In this document: positions 60,657 to 64,000 of the stretch, one piece after another | Layout: the number at the start of each line of letters is the position of its first letter | How positions within the stretch are numbered: the first letter of the stretch is position 1 | Assembly (NCBI GenBank): GCA_902729415.1 | Contig: CACVCF010000667.1 | Span: 1 to 64,000 of the forward strand | Direction: 5' to 3' | Origin: Terasakiella magnetica | GTDB lineage: Bacteria; Pseudomonadota; Alphaproteobacteria; Rhodospirillales; Magnetospirillaceae | Length of the DNA: 64,000 bases | Notes under the pieces: model-generated | Seen by the model: only the letters and a program-made list of their open reading frames with translations | The model's database searches: none | Told to the model about the DNA's origin: nothing | Program-made: the position numbers and the translations under genes

Positions 60657-63527
60657 TTATTCCGCCGGAGGTTTGGGCTTGGGCGGTGCCAGATGAATAT
60701 CCACCCGGCCATGGAAGACGGGTAGGGGCTTGGGCGCCGCCTTCTTGGCTGCGTCTTCAGCCTCCAACTTGGCCATGGCGCGCTCGACCGCCGCCGCGAC
60801 CTCTGCCATTTCAGGATCGAGTGGCGGCGGCTCCGGCTCCGGCTCCAACTCTTCCAGGGGCTCGGCCTCCGCCAGCAGCGAAGCCATATCGTCGTCCGAC
60901 ATGATGCCGGTGAAGCTGACTGCGGGGGCGGAATCGACCGGGGGGATATTCTCCTCTTCGGCTTCTTCTAGCAGAGCCATGATATCCGCATCGGACATGA
61001 TGCCGCTGCCGAGGCGGGCGTCTTCTGGTTCACCATCGTCGATGACGGCTTCTTCCAGCAGGCGGGCCATGTCGTCTTCTGACATGACGGTGCTGCCCAG
61101 GTCGAAGGCGGGCGGGGTGGGGGCTGTCCCGACCGGGTGTTCCTCCTCACCGACTTCCTCCAGCAGCGCCATGATATCCGCATCGGACATGGCGGTAGCA
61201 ACGCCGGGCAGGGGGGGGGGAGGCGTCTCCTCGGGCTCCTCTCCTATGGGGGAGTCCTCGGATTCGGCCAGCAGGGAATCCATGTCGGAATCCGACATGA
61301 TCGCGCCGAAATGGGGGGCGGGTTCGGGCGTGTCTGGGATCTCGGCCAGCAGGTCGGTCTCGGAGGCCGCAGGGGGCTGAAGGGTCTCAGGGGTTGTGTG
61401 GTCAGCGGGTTCAGCCTCGGCCTCGGCGCTCTCGTCCTCATCCTCGGCCCTCTCCTCAAGGCTGAGGGCGGGGGGCGGACCACGGCGGCGCAAGTGGTAG
61501 ACCGTCTGCTTACCGAAATCCTTGGCCAGTGACAGCACGCCCACATATTCGCAGGCGAAGCGCTCCTCGAATGCCTCGCCCCGATTCTGGGCCTCCGAGC
61601 GCATGGCGCTCTGTTCGGCGGTCAGCACGGCGACGAATTGCTGGGTGGCATAGACGTGGCCGATGACGGTGACCGGCTCCAACCGGGCTGCGCGGTTGAT
61701 ATGGCTGCCATAAAAATTCTGGCGGCCGCAAATGGGGTCTTCCGCCTGAAACACCGGCCCGGCATGAAGCGAGATCCGCAGGTTCAAGGGATGGGGCAGC
61801 CGGTCTGCCAACGCCTCGTCCGCCCGCAGCACCATCTCCTGCAAGGTCTGGGCATATTCGGCCATGGCGGTGGCCTTGGTCATCACCGCGAAAATGGCGT
61901 CACCCCAGGTATTGACGGCGATGGGCTGGGAATCCAGCTTGGCCATGCCGTCGTTCAGGATGCGCAGGAAGTCGAGGAACACTGGAACGTGCTCCTCCTT
62001 CAGCTTGGAATAGCCCGCGATGTCGCAGAACATCATGCTGCGGATGACGCGGCCTTCCGCGACCTCCTCATCACCGTTCAGATCCAGTTCGGGGATCGAC
62101 GGCATGGAATCGCCCGCCAGATCAGGGTGCTGCTGCAACAGGCTGTCCAGATCGATGATCCGAAGCTGCGAGATATCTTCCCACTGGTCGATGAAGTCGG
62201 CGGCGCCGCCCACCAACGAGCCGGGCATCATGTCCCACACCGCCAGCAGATAAGGCGCCGTGCGCAGAAAGTTCGCCCGCAGCGTCGCCAATCCGTGCAG
62301 GCATTGATTGGCGAAGCGGTACAGCATGCCGTGGCCGAGATAGCGTTCCTCGGTGGCATAGGTGACGGTATTGGCCAGCTTCAGCGCGTTGCGAAAGCGC
62401 ATCTCCCAGCGCGAGCCGCCATAGCGCACGTTTTCGGCGATGAAGTCCTCGATGGCATAGGGCATCACCACGTTGACTTCGGCGCCGCGCTCCAGCATGG
62501 CCTCGATGAACAGCAGGTCCGAGCCGCAAGCCGCCATGGAATAGCCCACCTGGGCTCCCAGTTCGTCCAGCGAGTGGGCAATTTCACCTCGAACCGCCGC
62601 TTCCAGGTCCGGCGGAAAGTGGGGGCCTTCACCCGGCCGGTCCAGGGGATGGCCGGTGAACACCACCACGGTGGGCGGCTTGATGATATCAAAAACCCGG
62701 GGAGGAACCTCCAGGCCGCCTTCCTGTAACAGCGCCAGTTGCTTCAAGGCCGAGACGATGATGCCGTAATGCACCCCTTCCAGGGTGCTGGCCCATTCGA
62801 ACGAGGCGATGGCTTCGTCGGTCTCACCCAGCAGCAGATGGGCCGCCGCCAGGGTTGAGAGCAGGCCATAGCGCTCTTCCGGCGTCAGCGTCATCTCACT
62901 TTCGGCGCAAGACAATTGGTCGCGGACTTTGCACGCCAAGTCGTGCGCGCCCTCGTGGTCGTTCAGCAGCCACGACGACACGGCGGCGTCGATGCCGTCG
63001 CGTGGGGCATGACCGATGTGGAAGGCGCGTAGATACAGGTCGCGGCAATGTTCAAGATCGCGGTGGCTGCCCGACGCCAGCCAGGCTTCGCGGAACACCC
63101 CCGCCAGAGCGGTGTAGGTCTCGGAATCAGCGGTGGCGACCAACTTCTTGCCACGGACCAGCTCGAAGGCCTCGGCCAGTTCGGCCATGGTGGCCAGGGT
63201 TTCCTTGCCCGCCGTCAGGGATAGCGCGTCAACCGCCTTTTTCAGGCTGGTGTGCAGACGATGGAATGGCCCCTCGTCGATCAGGATGACGTCGAGGACT
63301 GGTTGCAGCAGCTTGCGGGCCTCGTCCACCGCGCCGGTTTGCGACAGGGCGACCGCGCCGAAGATAACGAGCTTGAAGCTTTCGGGATAAAGTTTCAGTC
63401 CGGCCCGGGCAAAATCATGCGCGAGGAAGTTCTGCCCTTCCTCCAAAAGGTCACGGGCAGCACTTTCCCATTCGGCCTGGGTGCGGAGCGGGTTGGCCCC
63501 CGCACTAATGGATGTGGCTTCCGCCAA
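60657..63527 (-). CDS. Large class III nucleotide cyclase with TPR-like and SLOG-like regions and FliM-like repeats
   Basis: A 956-aa cytoplasmic protein. Helical TRAFs/TPR-like region (about 1-290), then an alpha/beta domain (300-445; VVVFTGHPLDRPGEGP, GYSMAACGSDLLFIEAML) resembling SLOG nucleotide-binding folds, a class III adenylyl/guanylyl cyclase domain (about 495-690; MMFCDIAGYSKL, VNTWGDAIF, GSHINRAARLEPV) and a long acidic tail. The metal Asp pair and the transition-state Asn/Arg are present. The tail has five copies of MSDxDMxxLLxE at intervals of about 30-35 residues. That motif resembles the CheY-docking N-terminus of FliM. Start ATG 63527. Confidence 0.85.
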   Translation of the reverse strand: MAEATSISAGANPLRTQAEWESAARDLLEEGQNFLAHDFARAGLKLYPESFKLVIFGAVALSQTGAVDEARKLLQPVLDVILIDEGPFHRLHTSLKKAVDALSLTAGKETLATMAELAEAFELVRGKKLVATADSETYTALAGVFREAWLASGSHRDLEHCRDLYLRAFHIGHAPRDGIDAAVSSWLLNDHEGAHDLACKVRDQLSCAESEMTLTPEERYGLLSTLAAAHLLLGETDEAIASFEWASTLEGVHYGIIVSALKQLALLQEGGLEVPPRVFDIIKPPTVVVFTGHPLDRPGEGPHFPPDLEAAVRGEIAHSLDELGAQVGYSMAACGSDLLFIEAMLERGAEVNVVMPYAIEDFIAENVRYGGSRWEMRFRNALKLANTVTYATEERYLGHGMLYRFANQCLHGLATLRANFLRTAPYLLAVWDMMPGSLVGGAADFIDQWEDISQLRIIDLDSLLQQHPDLAGDSMPSIPELDLNGDEEVAEGRVIRSMMFCDIAGYSKLKEEHVPVFLDFLRILNDGMAKLDSQPIAVNTWGDAIFAVMTKATAMAEYAQTLQEMVLRADEALADRLPHPLNLRISLHAGPVFQAEDPICGRQNFYGSHINRAARLEPVTVIGHVYATQQFVAVLTAEQSAMRSEAQNRGEAFEERFACEYVGVLSLAKDFGKQTVYHLRRRGPPPALSLEERAEDEDESAEAEAEPADHTTPETLQPPAASETDLLAEIPDTPEPAPHFGAIMSDSDMDSLLAESEDSPIGEEPEETPPPPLPGVATAMSDADIMALLEEVGEEEHPVGTAPTPPAFDLGSTVMSEDDMARLLEEAVIDDGEPEDARLGSGIMSDADIMALLEEAEEENIPPVDSAPAVSFTGIMSDDDMASLLAEAEPLEELEPEPEPPPLDPEMAEVAAAVERAMAKLEAEDAAKKAAPKPLPVFHGRVDIHLAPPKPKPPAE

Positions 63528-63689
63528 GGTCTAGCACACCTTTTCCAAGACTGATCCCCCTGTGTATCACGACCGGGGCGACCCCGGAAGGGGGCGTCCT
63601 TCAGTGGCCTACCGACGCCAACAGGCGGGTGGACGCTGGGGGCATCGGACTGTATTGTTTCGTTCTAAGTTTCATGAAAGGGGAGTTCC

Positions 63690-63899
63690 ATGATGAAGAA
63701 GGTTATCCTTACCCTTGGCACCGTTCTGTTGCTGGCCGGTTGCTCCGATGGCCGTTTCGAACCGTTCGGTGGTTTCCTTGACCCGGTGTGCATGCCTGAC
63801 GGCTCGGTTGCCTTCTATCAGGAAGCCGATGCCAACGGACAGTTGGGCGAGCCGCGCGCCAAGAAGGAAAACTGCTCCTGGAACAAGGCGAAGAAGTAA
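63690..63899 (+). CDS. Small lipoprotein
   Basis: A 69-aa protein with a lipoprotein signal (lipobox LLAGC near residue 18) and a short mature part with two further cysteines (PVCMP, ENCSW). Ribosome site AGGGGAG before ATG 63690; ATG 63693 also possible. Alone in its transcript, with a strong terminator after it. The 160-bp region upstream has no gene. Function unknown. Confidence 0.75.
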   Translation: MMKKVILTLGTVLLLAGCSDGRFEPFGGFLDPVCMPDGSVAFYQEADANGQLGEPRAKKENCSWNKAKK

Positions 63900-63920
63900 G
63901 CCGTTTGGCGCTATCTTCGG

Positions 63921-63949
63921 AAAAAAGGGGCCAGTCGGCCCCTTTTTTT
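63921..63949 (+). terminator. Strong intrinsic terminator
   Basis: AAAAAAGGGGCC and GGCCCCTTTTTT form a 12-bp stem with a four-base loop, AGTC, and seven Ts. The best intrinsic terminator in the window. Confidence 0.92.
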
Positions 63950-64000
63950 ATGGTTCTGGCACAGCCTGCTAATTGGGTTTTGACCTAAGGCCATATTCGC

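Noticed and set aside
1..64000. CRISPR arrays, rRNA genes, complete insertion sequences
   Set aside because: No regularly spaced direct repeats, no rRNA sequence and no intact transposase were seen on either strand.

Overview
The window looks like chromosome of a GC-rich alphaproteobacterium of the Rhodospirillales, most like a magnetospirillum (Magnetospirillum/Paramagnetospirillum). The grounds are DUF2794, the zapA–6S RNA–formyltetrahydrofolate cyclo-ligase block, the YfgM-like/BamB/Der block, and a very high density of two-component, c-di-GMP and chemotaxis genes. This is inferred from gene content, not from a search. No magnetosome gene was seen.

Layout. 0-14 kb: a Cache-PAS diguanylate cyclase, a sulfur pair (mercaptopyruvate sulfurtransferase, cysteine synthase), a membrane protein, a divergent response regulator/histidine kinase pair, small lipoproteins, the yfgM-like–bamB–der run and a NarL-type regulator. 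14-23 kb: a MITE-like element, a soluble chemoreceptor, housekeeping genes, a probable 6S RNA between fthC and zapA, thiE, a LOG-family enzyme and tRNA-Val(CAC) with a near-consensus promoter. 23.6-28.2 kb: an Rrf2 regulator and the sulfate ABC transporter sbp-cysT-cysW-cysA, with two related palindromes between them. 28.3-30.6 kb: accessory DNA with an EAL protein, a phage-type small protein and a repeat cluster that recurs beside parE.

31.7-57.7 kb is the most interesting part: an exopolysaccharide locus with its own signalling. It has two hybrid kinases (one with a periplasmic binding protein and an Hpt domain), an NtrC-type sigma-54 response regulator, STAS proteins, an RsbW-like kinase, a REC-PP2C phosphatase, Wza/Wzz/Wzx export proteins, glycosyltransferases, a HlyD/cellulose-synthase-like pair and a GGDEF-EAL protein. 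Eight sigma-54 type (-24/-12) promoters head the transcription units. Most have a copy of a dyad, TTCGCA-N3-TGCRAW, about 65-80 bp upstream of the predicted start. Part list and enhancer both resemble the Vibrio fischeri syp biofilm system. The locus also looks damaged: the sigma-54 activator is frameshifted, the Wzz protein loses its C-terminus at a junction, and the start of galE is fused in frame to hlyD. The locus may therefore be decaying or partly silent in this strain.

57.7-64 kb: a mobile-element remnant against parE, a YciA-like thioesterase, a large class III nucleotide cyclase with five tandem FliM-like short motifs, and a small lipoprotein with a strong terminator.
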